Source: JACCZX01 sp963729165 (lineage in GTDB: Bacteria; Pseudomonadota; Gammaproteobacteria; Burkholderiales; Burkholderiaceae_F). From it: a DNA stretch of 64,000 bases. How positions within the stretch are numbered: the stretch's first letter is position 1; each line of letters begins with the position of its first letter. This document shows positions 18,923-27,450 of the stretch, one piece after another. The DNA is taken from positions 124,001 through 188,000 of the forward strand of contig CAVSMM010000015.1 in NCBI GenBank assembly GCA_963729165.1. The letters are read 5' to 3'. The translations under genes were made by a program, and so were the position numbers. The notes under the pieces are model-generated. The model was not told the origin of the DNA. It saw nothing but the letters and a program-made list of their open reading frames with translations, and searched no databases.

Positions 18923-19420
18923 ATGGCTGACGTTTCGACCAAGCCGTATCTGATCCGCGCGATCCACGAGTGGTGCGCCGACTCGGGCCTGACGCCTTAT
19001 ATCGCGGTGCTGGCGGACGCCGGCGTCAATGTGCCGCATGAGTTCGTCAAGAACGGCGAGATCGTGCTGAACATCTCACCGTTGGCCACCAACCGGTTGA
19101 AGCTTGGCAACGAATCGATCGAGTTTCAGGCGCGCTTCGGCGGCGTCGCGCGGGAAGTGACGGTGCCGATCGACAAGGTGATCGCCGTCTACGCGCGTGA
19201 AAACGGCCAGGGCATGGCGTTCGATGTGCCACGCACTACGCCTGGCGTCGAGGACTCGGCCAGCACGGACAACGATGGCGCAAAAACGTTACCCGGTCCG
19301 ACGCCGATGGCCCTGGTGCCCGTTAGAGCGCCTGCCACGACCGCTGACAACAACGAGCCGAGCGACCCGCCGCCACCGCCTCGCCGCGGCGATCGGCCCA
19401 AGCTGACGCGCATCAAGTAG
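18923..19420 (+). CDS. sspB: ClpXP adaptor SspB
   Basis: Adaptor that delivers ssrA-tagged proteins to ClpXP. The folded substrate-binding domain (residues 1-100) begins STKPYLIRAIHEWCADSGLT and includes PHEFVKNGEIVLNISP. A proline- and acid-rich linker follows (PSDPPPPPRRGDRP), and the protein ends with the short basic-hydrophobic tail RPKLTRIK, which is the ClpX-binding motif in this family. The 165-residue length is normal. It is probably cotranscribed with sspA. Confidence 0.94.
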   Translation: MADVSTKPYLIRAIHEWCADSGLTPYIAVLADAGVNVPHEFVKNGEIVLNISPLATNRLKLGNESIEFQARFGGVAREVTVPIDKVIAVYARENGQGMAFDVPRTTPGVEDSASTDNDGAKTLPGPTPMALVPVRAPATTADNNEPSDPPPPPRRGDRPKLTRIK

Positions 19421-19443
19421 AGTCCCGCGGCTTGCACTCTGCG

Positions 19444-19519
19444 GCCGGCATAGCTCAGTTGGTAGAGCAACGGTTTTGTAAACCGAAGGTCGGGGGTTCG
19501 AGTCCCTCTGCCGGCACCA
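19444..19519 (+). tRNA. tRNA-Thr (anticodon TGT)
   Basis: A 76-base cloverleaf. The acceptor arms GCCGGCA and TGCCGGC pair, the D arm is AGCTCAGTTGGTAGAGC, the anticodon loop is TTTGTAA with TGT at its centre, and the T arm contains GGTTCGAGTCCC. The outermost anticodon-stem pair is an A-A mismatch. CCA is encoded. It lies 23 bp after sspB and is followed by a strong terminator. Confidence 0.95.
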
Positions 19520-19532
19520 AGCGACAATCCAA

Positions 19533-19560
19533 AAAAAACCGCGGCAAGCCGCGGTTTTTT
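19533..19560. terminator. Bidirectional rho-independent terminator
   Basis: The stem CCGCGGC/GCCGCGG with an AA loop is flanked by A-rich sequence on the left and a T run on the right, so it can end transcription in both directions. It closes the sspA-sspB-tRNA-Thr unit on the plus strand and the convergent cold-shock gene on the minus strand. Confidence 0.9.
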
Positions 19561-19577
19561 CTGGTGCGATGTGGTGA

Positions 19578-19781
19578 TTACGACGGACGGATTTCCGCAG
19601 CTTGCGGACCCTTCGCGCCTTGCTTCACGACGAATTCAACGCGCTGTCCTTCAGTCAGCGACTTGAAGCCGCCGGCCTGAATTTCAGAGAAGTGCGCGAA
19701 CAAATCCTTGCCGCCGTCTTCGGGCGTGATGAAGCCGAAGCCTTTTGCGTCGTTAAACCACTTGACGGTACCTGTTGCCAT
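19578..19781 (-). CDS. Cold-shock domain protein (CspA family)
   Basis: A 67-residue OB-fold nucleic-acid-binding protein acting as RNA chaperone. Both RNA-binding motifs are intact: GFGFITPEDG (RNP1-like) near 19730-19760 and DLFAHFSEI (RNP2) near 19685-19715. The start MATGTVKWFNDAKG is standard, with AAGGA about 10 bases upstream. Nearly 200 bp of non-coding sequence precede it, room for the long leader typical of cold-shock mRNAs. Which Csp paralogue it is cannot be told from sequence alone. Confidence 0.95.
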   Translation of the reverse strand: MATGTVKWFNDAKGFGFITPEDGGKDLFAHFSEIQAGGFKSLTEGQRVEFVVKQGAKGPQAAEIRPS

Positions 19782-19960
19782 TTTCTTACGTTCCTTGATA
19801 TGAATTCAAAACAAATCGGCCGCCGGAAAAGGTCCGGCAGCGAGCTAACGATCAAGAGACGTACCTGATAAAAAAGACGCGCCGTTGTTTTACAAACCAA
19901 GCAACAGGCCAGAGATAACCGGAGAACGACAGACTCAAGCGAAAGCGAAGCGAAGTATAC
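19782..19960 (-). promoter_or_regulatory. Probable long 5' leader and promoter of the cold-shock gene
   Basis: No gene occupies these 179 bases. A perfect TATACT box lies at 19954-19959 on the minus strand, which would give an mRNA leader of about 165 bases, as in cspA-type genes. I find no good -35 hexamer at 16-18 bases, so the promoter call is tentative. Temperature control is an inference from the family, not something visible here. Confidence 0.35.
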
Positions 19961-19977
19961 GCTACTTCCGCTGGGCG

Positions 19978-20298
19978 CTAGACGACCTTGGCGTCCTTCA
20001 GCAGCGTCTGCAACTCACCCGATTCGAACATTTCGCTCATGATGTCGGAGCCGCCGACGAACTGACCATTGACGTAAAGCTGCGGGACGGTCGGCCAGTT
20101 GGAAAAATCCTTGACGCCCTGTCGCACGTCGTCGTCATCAAGCACGTTGACGGTGATTAGATTCTTGACGCCGGACTGCTTCAGCAGCGCAATGGCGCGG
20201 CCGGAAAATCCGCATTGCGGAAACTGCGCGGTGCCCTTCATAAACAGCACAACGGGGTTGTCGGAGACGGTTTTCTTGATGAAGTCTGTAGGGTTCAT
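19978..20298 (-). CDS. grxD: Monothiol glutaredoxin Grx4 (CGFS type)
   Basis: Iron-sulfur-carrier glutaredoxin of 106 residues. The active site is KGTAQFPQCGFSGRA near 20195-20240, the CGFS signature of cluster-binding monothiol glutaredoxins. The glutathione-binding TVPQLYVNGQFVGGSDI follows near 20040-20090. CGFS glutaredoxins form clusters with BolA-like proteins such as the one at 2.4 kb. It is the last gene of the minus-strand set hemA-prfA-prmC-grxD, 50 bp after prmC. Confidence 0.96.
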   Translation of the reverse strand: MNPTDFIKKTVSDNPVVLFMKGTAQFPQCGFSGRAIALLKQSGVKNLITVNVLDDDDVRQGVKDFSNWPTVPQLYVNGQFVGGSDIMSEMFESGELQTLLKDAKVV

Positions 20299-20348
20299 GG
20301 CATCGACTCAAAGTGGATTTTTCGAGTGTAGCGACCGGTGACGGCGCG

Positions 20349-21185
20349 TCAAACGAGGCGCGCCAGCGTCACCCGGTCAAGCCCAGCGAAGTCCGCCAGC
20401 GTTCGTGTCTCGCACCAGGCGCCGGTGTTGAACAGCGCCCGTACTGCCTCGCCCTGCTCATAGCTGTGCTCGAGTGCGAGCATGCACCCCGGCAGCAGAT
20501 GCCGCGGGGCGCTTGCGATGATTTGCTGCAGGCACGCCAGCCCGTTGCCTCCGGCCACCAGCGCCACCTGCGGCTCGAACCGCAGCGCCTGCAAGTGCGA
20601 GTCGCCAGCAGCGACGTAGGGCGGATTGCAGACGATCAGGTCGAAGCGCTGATTCGAAAGCGCTGCAAACCAGCTTCCTTTGTGGAATTCGACGTTGTCC
20701 ACGCCCAACTTCGCAGCGTTCGCGCGCGCTACTTCGAGCGCATCGTACGAGACTTCGGTCGCAGTGACGTGCCATGAGGGGCGCTCGAGCGAGAGCGTCA
20801 GAGCGATGCAGCCCGAGCCCGTTCCTAGATCGAGCACGTGTGCGCCGTCGTTTAGACCGGCGGAGAGCGCGACTTCGACCAACAATTCGGTTTCGGGTCG
20901 CGGTATCAGAACGGCGGGAGACACCTCAAACATCCGCCCGTAGAACTCCCTTTCGCCCAGTACATAGGCAACGGGTTCGCCGCGCTGGCACCGCTGAACG
21001 AGTTGCGCGAATGCCTGCACGTCTGCGGCAGCCACGCGTAATTCGGGTTGCGCAATCAGCCGCTCACGTGTGACACCCAGCTGGTGCGCCAGCAGTGCGC
21101 GGGTGTCCAGCCTGGACAGCGGGCTCGCAAGCAACAGGTCGCCGACGCTTTGCTCACCGACGACGAACGCGTCACTGAACAGCAT
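20349..21185 (-). CDS. prmC: Release-factor glutamine methyltransferase PrmC
   Basis: SAM-dependent enzyme that methylates the glutamine of the GGQ motif in release factors; its substrate RF1 is encoded immediately upstream. Motif I VLDLGTGSGCIALTLSLE is near 20770-20825 and the catalytic NPPY lies in VCNPPYVAAGD near 20610-20645. The N-terminal helical domain occupies residues 1-85. It overlaps the prfA stop by 14 bp, so the two are translationally coupled. Confidence 0.95.
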   Translation of the reverse strand: MLFSDAFVVGEQSVGDLLLASPLSRLDTRALLAHQLGVTRERLIAQPELRVAAADVQAFAQLVQRCQRGEPVAYVLGEREFYGRMFEVSPAVLIPRPETELLVEVALSAGLNDGAHVLDLGTGSGCIALTLSLERPSWHVTATEVSYDALEVARANAAKLGVDNVEFHKGSWFAALSNQRFDLIVCNPPYVAAGDSHLQALRFEPQVALVAGGNGLACLQQIIASAPRHLLPGCMLALEHSYEQGEAVRALFNTGAWCETRTLADFAGLDRVTLARLV

Positions 21186-22257
21186 CGCCCAGCGCTGCCA
21201 GCAGCTCTGCCTGATGTTCGGCGGCCAGTTTCTCGGTCAGCTCGTCGAGATCGCCGTCCATGATGGCGTCGATTTTGTATAGGGTCAGATTGATGCGGTG
21301 ATCGGTCACCCGGCCCTGCGGAAAGTTATAGGTCCGAATTCGCTCCGAGCGATCACCCGATCCGATCAGCGTCTTGCGCGTCGACGCTTCCTTCGCCTGC
21401 TGATCGCGGGTTTGCTGGTCCTTGATACGAGCCGCCAGAATCTTCATCGCGCGGTCACGATTCTTGTGCTGCGATCGATCATCCTGGCACTCGACGACGA
21501 TACTGGTCGGCAGGTGCGTGATGCGGACCGCGCTCTCGGTTTTGTTGACGTGCTGCCCGCCGGCACCCGAGGCACGAAACACATCGATTCGAATCTCGCT
21601 TGGATCGATCTTCACGTCGTCGATCTCGTCGGCCTCGGGTAGCACGGCCACCGTGCACGCCGACGTGTGAATGCGCCCCTGCGCTTCGGTGACCGGTACG
21701 CGCTGCACGCGATGGCCGCCGGATTCGAACTTCAGCTTCGAATAAGCGCCGGCGCCGACCAGCCGCACGATCACTTCCTTGTAGCCGCCCATGTCGGACG
21801 AGCTTTCCGAAATCATCTCGCTCGACCAGCGATGACGCTCGGCGTAACGCATGTACATCCGCAGCAGATCTCCGGCGAACAGTCCGGATTCGTCGCCGCC
21901 GGTACCGGCGCGTATCTCGAGAAAGATATTGCGATCGTCGTTGGGATCTTTCGGGAGCAGCAGCGCTTGCAGTTCGCCTTCGAGGGCTGTGATGCGCGCT
22001 TTGGATGAATCGATCTCTTCTTCGGCGAGCGTTTTCATCTCGGGCTCGGACAGCATCTGCTGCGCACTTTGCAAATCGCCCTCGGCCCGCCGATAGTCGT
22101 GAAACCGGCTGACTACCGGCTCGATTTCCGACCTTTCCTGTCCCAGCGTGCGAAAGCGATTCATATCGCGCGCGGCATGCTCGTCCGACAAGTGCACGTC
22201 GATTTCATCGAGCCGCCTTGCAAGCTGCTCGAGCTTGATTCTCATGGAGGGTTTCAT
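21172..22257 (-). CDS. prfA: Peptide chain release factor 1
   Basis: RF1, which recognises UAA and UAG. The tripeptide PVT anticodon motif is in RVQRVPVTEAQGRIH near 21670-21715, and the catalytic GGQ is in FRASGAGGQHVNKTESAVR near 21530-21585. I start at ATG 22257 (MKPSMRIKLEQL), which matches homologues; ATG 22266 and ATG 22245 are also in frame. No clear Shine-Dalgarno precedes any of the three, and a 13-bp hairpin ends 3 bases before the first. Length is about 361 residues. Confidence 0.95.
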   Translation of the reverse strand: MKPSMRIKLEQLARRLDEIDVHLSDEHAARDMNRFRTLGQERSEIEPVVSRFHDYRRAEGDLQSAQQMLSEPEMKTLAEEEIDSSKARITALEGELQALLLPKDPNDDRNIFLEIRAGTGGDESGLFAGDLLRMYMRYAERHRWSSEMISESSSDMGGYKEVIVRLVGAGAYSKLKFESGGHRVQRVPVTEAQGRIHTSACTVAVLPEADEIDDVKIDPSEIRIDVFRASGAGGQHVNKTESAVRITHLPTSIVVECQDDRSQHKNRDRAMKILAARIKDQQTRDQQAKEASTRKTLIGSGDRSERIRTYNFPQGRVTDHRINLTLYKIDAIMDGDLDELTEKLAAEHQAELLAALGDAVQ

Positions 22258-22269
22258 AGAGGGCATCGT

Positions 22270-22298
22270 CGCATGTGCGACCGCGGGTCGCGCATGCG
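22270..22298. repeat. Strong inverted repeat between hemA and prfA
   Basis: Thirteen paired bases, with one G-T pair, close on a three-base GCG loop (arms beginning CGCATG and ending GCATGCG). It lies in the 53-bp gap between hemA and prfA on the minus strand. There is no T run after it, so it does not look like an intrinsic terminator. Its edge is three bases from an in-frame prfA ATG. Confidence 0.75.
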
Positions 22299-22310
22299 GT
22301 CTAACCTAAC

Positions 22311-23585
22311 TTATTCCGAATAGAAGCGCGCCAGCAGCGCCTGCAGACGTGCGTGCTCGGCGTCGTCGCCGGCGGCGCGCAGCGCGCTCATCGGGTCGTG
22401 CAGAAACTTGTTGGTCAGCGCGTGCGATAGCTGCTCGATCACGCGCTCGGGGGGTTCGCCCTTGGCAAGCAGCTTCAACGCGCGCTGCAGCTCGCGCGCG
22501 CGCAGTGCGTCGGCGCGGCCGTGCAAGTCCTGGATCGTCGGCACCGCGCGACGCACCCGAATCCATTCTTCGAAATCGCGCACTCGCGATTCGATGATCG
22601 CCTCGGCTTGTGCGACCGCCGCTTGCCGAGTGTCGTTGCCGCTCGCGACCACCTTGCCGAGATCGTCGACCGTATGCACATAGACGTCGTCGAGCCGTGC
22701 GACTTCGGGTTCAACATCGCGCGGCACCGCAAGGTCGACGATGAACATCGGCTTGTGCCTGCGCGTGCGAATCGCCCGCTCGACCATGCCGAGCCCGATG
22801 ATCGGCAACAGGCTGGCCGTACACGACACGACGATGTCGAACTTCGCCATCGCTTCAGGCAGGTCGCCAAGCTTCATCGACTTGCCGTGCAGGCGAGTCG
22901 CGAGGGCTTCGGCGCGGTCGAGCGTGCGATTCGCCACCGTAATCGACTTCGGCCGCTGCGCCGCAAAGTGGGTTGCGGCCAGGTCGATCATCTCGCCGGC
23001 ACCGACGAACAAGATGTGGCTTTCGCCGAGCTCGCCGAAAATTTTGCGGGCGACGCGGACCGCAGCCGCCGCCATCGATACCGACTGCGTGCCGATTTCG
23101 GTCGTGGAGCGAACCTCCTTTGCAACAGCGAAGGTGCGCTGGAACAGATGGTTCAGCATCAAGCCGAGCCCGCCGGCGTTGCGAGCGAGCTTCTCCGCTT
23201 CCTTCATCTGGCCCAGGATCTGCGGCTCGCCCAACACCATCGAATCGAGGCCGCTGGCGACCCGGAAAGCATGCCTAACCGCATTCACATGCGGCAGCAC
23301 GTAGGAATGCCTGTGCAATTCGTCCAGGTCCAGCCGGCGCTCGGTAGCGACGAACTGGCGTAGCGCTTTTTGCGCCACGTCGGGCTCTTCGACGGCGCAG
23401 TAGAGCTCGGTGCGGTTGCAGGTGGAGACGATGGCGGCCTCGCTGACATTGCCGCCGGCCGGCGCGCTCAAACTCTCGCGTAGCCGGGCGATCGTCGCAC
23501 CGACTTCATCGGCCAGAAAGGCCACACGCTCGCGCACGGCGAGCGGCGCGGTGGTGTGATTGAGCCCGAGGGTAAGGAGCTGCAT
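22311..23585 (-). CDS. hemA: Glutamyl-tRNA reductase HemA
   Basis: First enzyme of the C5 route to 5-aminolevulinate and heme: NADPH-dependent reduction of glutamyl-tRNA. The N-terminal LTLGLNHTTAPLAVRERV and the catalytic cysteine in IVSTCNRTELYCAVEE near 23395-23442 are conserved. The NADPH-binding site is ILFVGAGEMIDLAA near 22980-23022, and a C-terminal dimerisation helix ends the 424-residue protein. It heads the minus-strand set with prfA and prmC. Confidence 0.96.
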   Translation of the reverse strand: MQLLTLGLNHTTAPLAVRERVAFLADEVGATIARLRESLSAPAGGNVSEAAIVSTCNRTELYCAVEEPDVAQKALRQFVATERRLDLDELHRHSYVLPHVNAVRHAFRVASGLDSMVLGEPQILGQMKEAEKLARNAGGLGLMLNHLFQRTFAVAKEVRSTTEIGTQSVSMAAAAVRVARKIFGELGESHILFVGAGEMIDLAATHFAAQRPKSITVANRTLDRAEALATRLHGKSMKLGDLPEAMAKFDIVVSCTASLLPIIGLGMVERAIRTRRHKPMFIVDLAVPRDVEPEVARLDDVYVHTVDDLGKVVASGNDTRQAAVAQAEAIIESRVRDFEEWIRVRRAVPTIQDLHGRADALRARELQRALKLLAKGEPPERVIEQLSHALTNKFLHDPMSALRAAGDDAEHARLQALLARFYSE

Positions 23586-23781
23586 CGACGATTGCGTTGG
23601 CCGCTATCGCGCGCCTGGATCCTTGTTTGGGACCGCAGAATTATAGGGGCGCTACGCTGTGCAGGCTCGATTGAAAACGAGGATGAGCCGGGGCTGGCCG
23701 GGGTTAATCGGATTACCATGCTGCGGCGCACGCCCTCGATTTGCGGCCCATGCGGAGCGCTGACTCAACCGGAGCGCAGGT

Positions 23782-24369
23782 TTGGATAAGACACCCGTTT
23801 TTTTGCCGCTTCTGCTGGGCACCAATCGCAAGTTACGTCGAAGCGTGCACGTCGCGCATTGGTTGCACGCGGCGATGTCGGCGCGGCCGGATATCGAAAC
23901 CGAGCTATTCGACGTGGCGGACTTTGCGCTTCCGCAGGACGACTACGGTCTGGACATCAAAGCACCAGTTTCCAAATGGCGCGACACGATCATTCGTGCC
24001 GACGGTCTCGTCGTCGTCGCTCCGGAATACAACCATGGGTACCCGGGAGCGTTAAAAAGCGTGCTCGATTTACTTCTTAAGGAATACGTCCATAAGGCGG
24101 TAGCGTTGGTCGGCGTATCGGCGGGTGCCTGGGGCGGAACGCGGGTCATCGAGGCCATGGTGCCGATGGTGCGCGAGCTGGGGCTCGCGGTGACGTTCAC
24201 CGACCTGCAGTTTCCGACAGTGCAAAAGAAATTCGACGATGCGGGCAAGCTGCTCGATGAGGCGTATGCACAGCGCGTTGAGGGCTTTCTTGACGAGATC
24301 GTCTGGATGAGCCGAACGCTGAAATGGGGGCGCGTGAACCTGCCTTCAAAGCACCATCCAACGATCTGA
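23782..24369 (+). CDS. NADPH-dependent FMN reductase-like flavoprotein
   Basis: Flavodoxin-fold protein of the NAD(P)H-dependent FMN reductase family, 195 residues. The FMN-binding loop LLGTNRKLRRSVHVAHWL is near 23806-23860 and the second loop VVAPEYNHGYPGALKSVLD near 24013-24069. The start is TTG 23782, supported by a GGAGCG ribosome site 6 bases upstream and by the absence of an ATG before the conserved region. The 196-bp divergent gap with hemA should contain promoters for both. Its natural substrate is unknown. Confidence 0.87.
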   Translation: MDKTPVFLPLLLGTNRKLRRSVHVAHWLHAAMSARPDIETELFDVADFALPQDDYGLDIKAPVSKWRDTIIRADGLVVVAPEYNHGYPGALKSVLDLLLKEYVHKAVALVGVSAGAWGGTRVIEAMVPMVRELGLAVTFTDLQFPTVQKKFDDAGKLLDEAYAQRVEGFLDEIVWMSRTLKWGRVNLPSKHHPTI

Positions 24370-24384
24370 GCACGACTGTTCTCG

Positions 24385-24950
24385 ATGGCTTCCACTTCAG
24401 TCACCGTCCGACGCCGCACGCCGATCGAAAGGCGCGAAACCGCACGCGAGCTCCAACCTGATTCCGGCGACGCAGCGCGACATCGTGCAGATCGCCAGCG
24501 AATGCCGCCAGCTCGTGACGCGCCGCGCATTGATCTCGGCCGGCGCGTCGGTCGTGCCGATGCCGGGAGTCGATGTCGCTGTCGACATCACGGTACTGCT
24601 GAAGATGATCGAAGCAGATCAATCAGCGCTTCGGGCTGACGCCGGAGCAGATCGAGCAACTGGCTCCGCACAGGAGGCTATTCGCCTACAAGGCGGCGAT
24701 GGCGGTCGGCAGCGCGCTAATCGGGCGCATCGTGACGCGCGAGCTGGTGATCAAGGTGCTGAAAACCGTCGGTGTCCGGTTGAGCGTTAAACAAGCGGCG
24801 AAGTACGTTCCGTTCGCCGGGCAGGCGGTGGCTGCATCGCTGTCATTCGCCGCGCTGAAAGCGCTCGGCGACCGGCATGTCGACGATTGCGTGCGAGTCG
24901 CCCAAACGTTGATCGACATTCGCGACGACAGCGTCGTCGCGACGTACTAA
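24385..24950 (+). CDS. Uncharacterised membrane-associated protein (two frameshifts)
   Basis: I do not recognise this protein with confidence. The inferred product of about 188 residues begins MASTSVTVRRRTPIERR, continues after an indel near 24430 as QIASECRQLVTRRALISAGASVVP with a glycine- and valine-rich hydrophobic stretch, and after another near 24618 as INQRFGLTPEQIEQLAPHRR and two further hydrophobic segments (VGSALIGRIVTRELVIKVL, YVPFAGQAVAASLSFAALKAL). The pattern recalls the hydrophobic C-terminal half of DUF697-type proteins. It begins 15 bp after the flavoprotein gene and is convergent with the next gene. Confidence 0.6.
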
Positions 24951-24952
24951 CG

Positions 24953-25587
24953 CTAGATGACCTTGTCGTTCGCCAGCGTTGCGCTGATCGTCTTGGCAAA
25001 GTCCTGAATCGTCTGCTGCATCGAGCCGGTCGGCGTTGTCGTCGACGAGCCCGACCACAGCAGCATATATTCCTTCGCGTCGAACAGCCGCGTATCGACC
25101 AGTACGTTCTGCACCGTGTAAACGCTGGGCGGAAATGCGTACGCGGCGGACCAGTAGCTGTGGTAGTAGCCATAGAAACCCGGCCATCCAAAGCCCCACG
25201 GTGGGCCGGCCACGTACCCCGGCGACACACGCACTTCATTGCTGATGCTTATTGTTCGCGAAATCAGCACCGAATCGGCGCCGGCGGCTCGATACTGCCG
25301 CCTGGATCTTCTGCTGCTCGGCCGGCCCTTCCTCCGGCACGGATTTGTACGATTGCACGGCCTTGACGCCGCGCGCGGCGAGTTGCGCGACCATCGCGTC
25401 TTCGTAAATACGGCGCGCGGTTGAGTCGCGGTTGATGTCCATCACCATCACGCTCTTGACCGGCAAGCGATTACCGGCCTGCGGATTGATCCACTGCGCA
25501 TTCAGCTGCAGTGCTCGCCGCACAACCCGATAACGCCACGATGGCGGCCGCCGACACTGCCAAACACGCCAATCCTCTGTTCATCAT
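24953..25587 (-). CDS. Putative lipoprotein (two frameshifts)
   Basis: The start MMNRGLACLAVSAAAIVALSG-Cys is a lipoprotein signal with lipobox LSGC near 25525-25535, preceded by an AGGAG ribosome site. After an indel near 25515 the mature part reads LNAQWINPQAGNRLPVKSVM and ARGVKAVQSYKSVPEEGP, and after another near 25290 an aromatic- and glycine-rich stretch (GPPWGFGWPGFYGYYHSYW) near 25140-25200 and DFAKTISATLANDKVI. The layout resembles small stress-related lipoproteins of the DUF4136 type, but I cannot confirm the family. It lies 25 bp after the operon upstream and may be its last gene. Confidence 0.68.
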
Positions 25588-25612
25588 CGTCTCCTGCGTC
25601 AATGGCGCGCCC

Positions 25613-26597
25613 CTATAGCGCCGTTTCATAGCGTCCCAAGCGCACCTGGGTGTTACCTGGCCTCAGATGCCGCAATGAAGGCATCACCAGCACGGTATCG
25701 TCGTACGGCGCCACCCATACCTTGTCGCCGTCGCGTGCAATAGGCATGCCGGCCTTTGGAACGATGCCAAGACCTTCGATTGGCACGACGAACTCAAAGT
25801 TCATTGACTGCGCGACAACAGGCTCAGTGACGCGAATCACGCGTTGTTGCGCTGGCGGCTTTGACCTTCAATCTCGATTTGATTGACTCGAACGACACGC
25901 TGCCGGTCGCTGCAAGGAAGCGAAGCATCGTGTCAACGGCTACATCGACCGCGGACTTTTCCCAATGCTGGCCGCATTCGATCAACAGCGCCGCACGCGG
26001 ACTCGCTGGATCGTTAAAGCTACCGCGGTCGCGCATGCGCACGCCTGCCGGATGGCCTGTGTCGAGCAGCAGATCGGCCGGCAGCCCGACCTTGCGTGCC
26101 AGAGCGACGTGCTTGTCGACGATGCCGCACACCATGATCGGCCGGCAGGGCTCATGCATCGAATGAATGTCGAGCAGAAAATCAGCGGCGTCGACAAACG
26201 GCTGCAGCTGACGCGCGCGTCGCAGTTCGGCGGAATCGCGCGCACCGAAGAGAACATCGTCGCCCCATACGCGGTTGTAGTCCTCGTCGATATAGCGCGA
26301 TGCGTCCGGATCGTCGAAATCGAAACGCGCGTAGGCGTCGACGTTGGCAAAAGCAACCACCAGCTTGCCCACGGCTGGCTTGATCTGCTCGCGCAACAGG
26401 TAATCGAGTGCGTGCGCGCCGCAGAACTCGTTGCCGTGCGTCAGCGCCTGCACCATCACGGTCGGGCCGGCACGTCCGGAGTCGATCGTGTGAACGTAGT
26501 CGACTCCCGTGTTGCCTTGCTTGTATTGCCCGATGTCGGGAGGCTGCACTTCGACCGGATGATGCCCGCGCACAGGCTCAGCTACACGCTCAGACAC
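25613..26597 (-). CDS. Succinylglutamate desuccinylase/aspartoacylase family enzyme (one frameshift)
   Basis: Zinc carboxypeptidase-fold deacylase of the AstE/AspA superfamily. Zinc ligands are the His and Glu of QALTHGNEFCGAHAL near 26405-26450 and the His of LLDIHSMHEP near 26145-26175; the general base is probably the Glu of LLIECGQHWEK near 25955-25990. An indel near 25840 separates the C-terminal beta domain (FEFVVPIEGLGIVPKAGMPI). About 328 residues. The start overlaps the N-formylglutamate amidohydrolase stop by 8 bp, making it the distal enzyme of the peptide-transport operon. The exact acyl-amino acid substrate is not predictable here. Confidence 0.85.
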
Positions 26598-27450
26598 GTC
26601 GTACTTCCTTTCCGATGTAGTCGACGATCGCTTCGATCAGGTTGTGCAGCGTGCGCTGCAGCGGTACAAAGCCGGCATTGCGCTCACGCTTTGCCTCGTC
26701 CATGTAGAGCCGCTTGTTGATTTCGACCTGCAGGCTGTGGCGGCGGTTGAGTGGCGTCGAATAAGCTTTGACCAGCTCGACGCCCTTGTACGGGTCATTG
26801 ACGCTGACCAGGTAGCCCATCGATGCCAGCGTGGCCCGCACGAACTCGGTGAACGCCGGATCGCACGTTGTGCCATCGCGATCGCCGAGAACGAAATCCG
26901 GTCGTGCCGATCCCTGGCCTCCTTCGCCCATCTTCCCCGCCACCGAGTTCATCGAGTGGCAGTTGAGGTGATACGCGGCGCCAAAGCTTGCATGCGCACG
27001 CTCGATCGTGTTCTTGAGAGCGCGATGGTAGGGCGTGTGATGGCGCTCGATGCGCGCCAGTACTTCGTCAACCTTGAGCTTGCGCCCGTAGATCGCGCGA
27101 CCATCGTCAAGCGTTCGCCAGATCAGCGCCTTGCCGATGCGTGCCTTGCCGCTCGGCACGTGCGGGCGCGGCCATTTGCCGCCTTCGATCAAGTCGAGGT
27201 CAATGTCGCCCGCGTGCCGATTCGGATCAAGATAGGTACGCGGCGTTTGCGCGGCCAGCAGCGGAATGCCGAGCTCGGTCGCCGGCATATACAACTCGTC
27301 GACAAAGCAATCCTCACCGTCGCGCAGATCGAATTCCGAGACAACCGCATCGAAGTCCGCCGGGAACTCAAAGCCCGAGTGCGGCGAGTCGAGCACCAGC
27401 GGCACGCGCGGCTGTTGCGGGCCATGCAAGCGAAAGGTCACGTCGTTCAT
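26590..27450 (-). CDS. N-formylglutamate amidohydrolase family protein
   Basis: Zinc-dependent hydrolase of the FGase family, which cleaves N-formylglutamate in histidine degradation; homologues act on other N-acyl amino acids. The 286-residue protein has the N-terminal LVLDSPHSGFEFPADFD with the first ligand region, RTYLDPNRHAGDID near 27220-27262, and YHLNCHSMNSVAGK near 26935-26975. No other histidine-utilisation gene is nearby; instead it is flanked by transporter ATPase and aspartoacylase-like genes, which suggests a role in imported acylated peptides or amino acids. It overlaps the ATPase gene as ATGA. Confidence 0.9.
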   Translation of the reverse strand: MNDVTFRLHGPQQPRVPLVLDSPHSGFEFPADFDAVVSEFDLRDGEDCFVDELYMPATELGIPLLAAQTPRTYLDPNRHAGDIDLDLIEGGKWPRPHVPSGKARIGKALIWRTLDDGRAIYGRKLKVDEVLARIERHHTPYHRALKNTIERAHASFGAAYHLNCHSMNSVAGKMGEGGQGSARPDFVLGDRDGTTCDPAFTEFVRATLASMGYLVSVNDPYKGVELVKAYSTPLNRRHSLQVEINKRLYMDEAKRERNAGFVPLQRTLHNLIEAIVDYIGKEVRRV

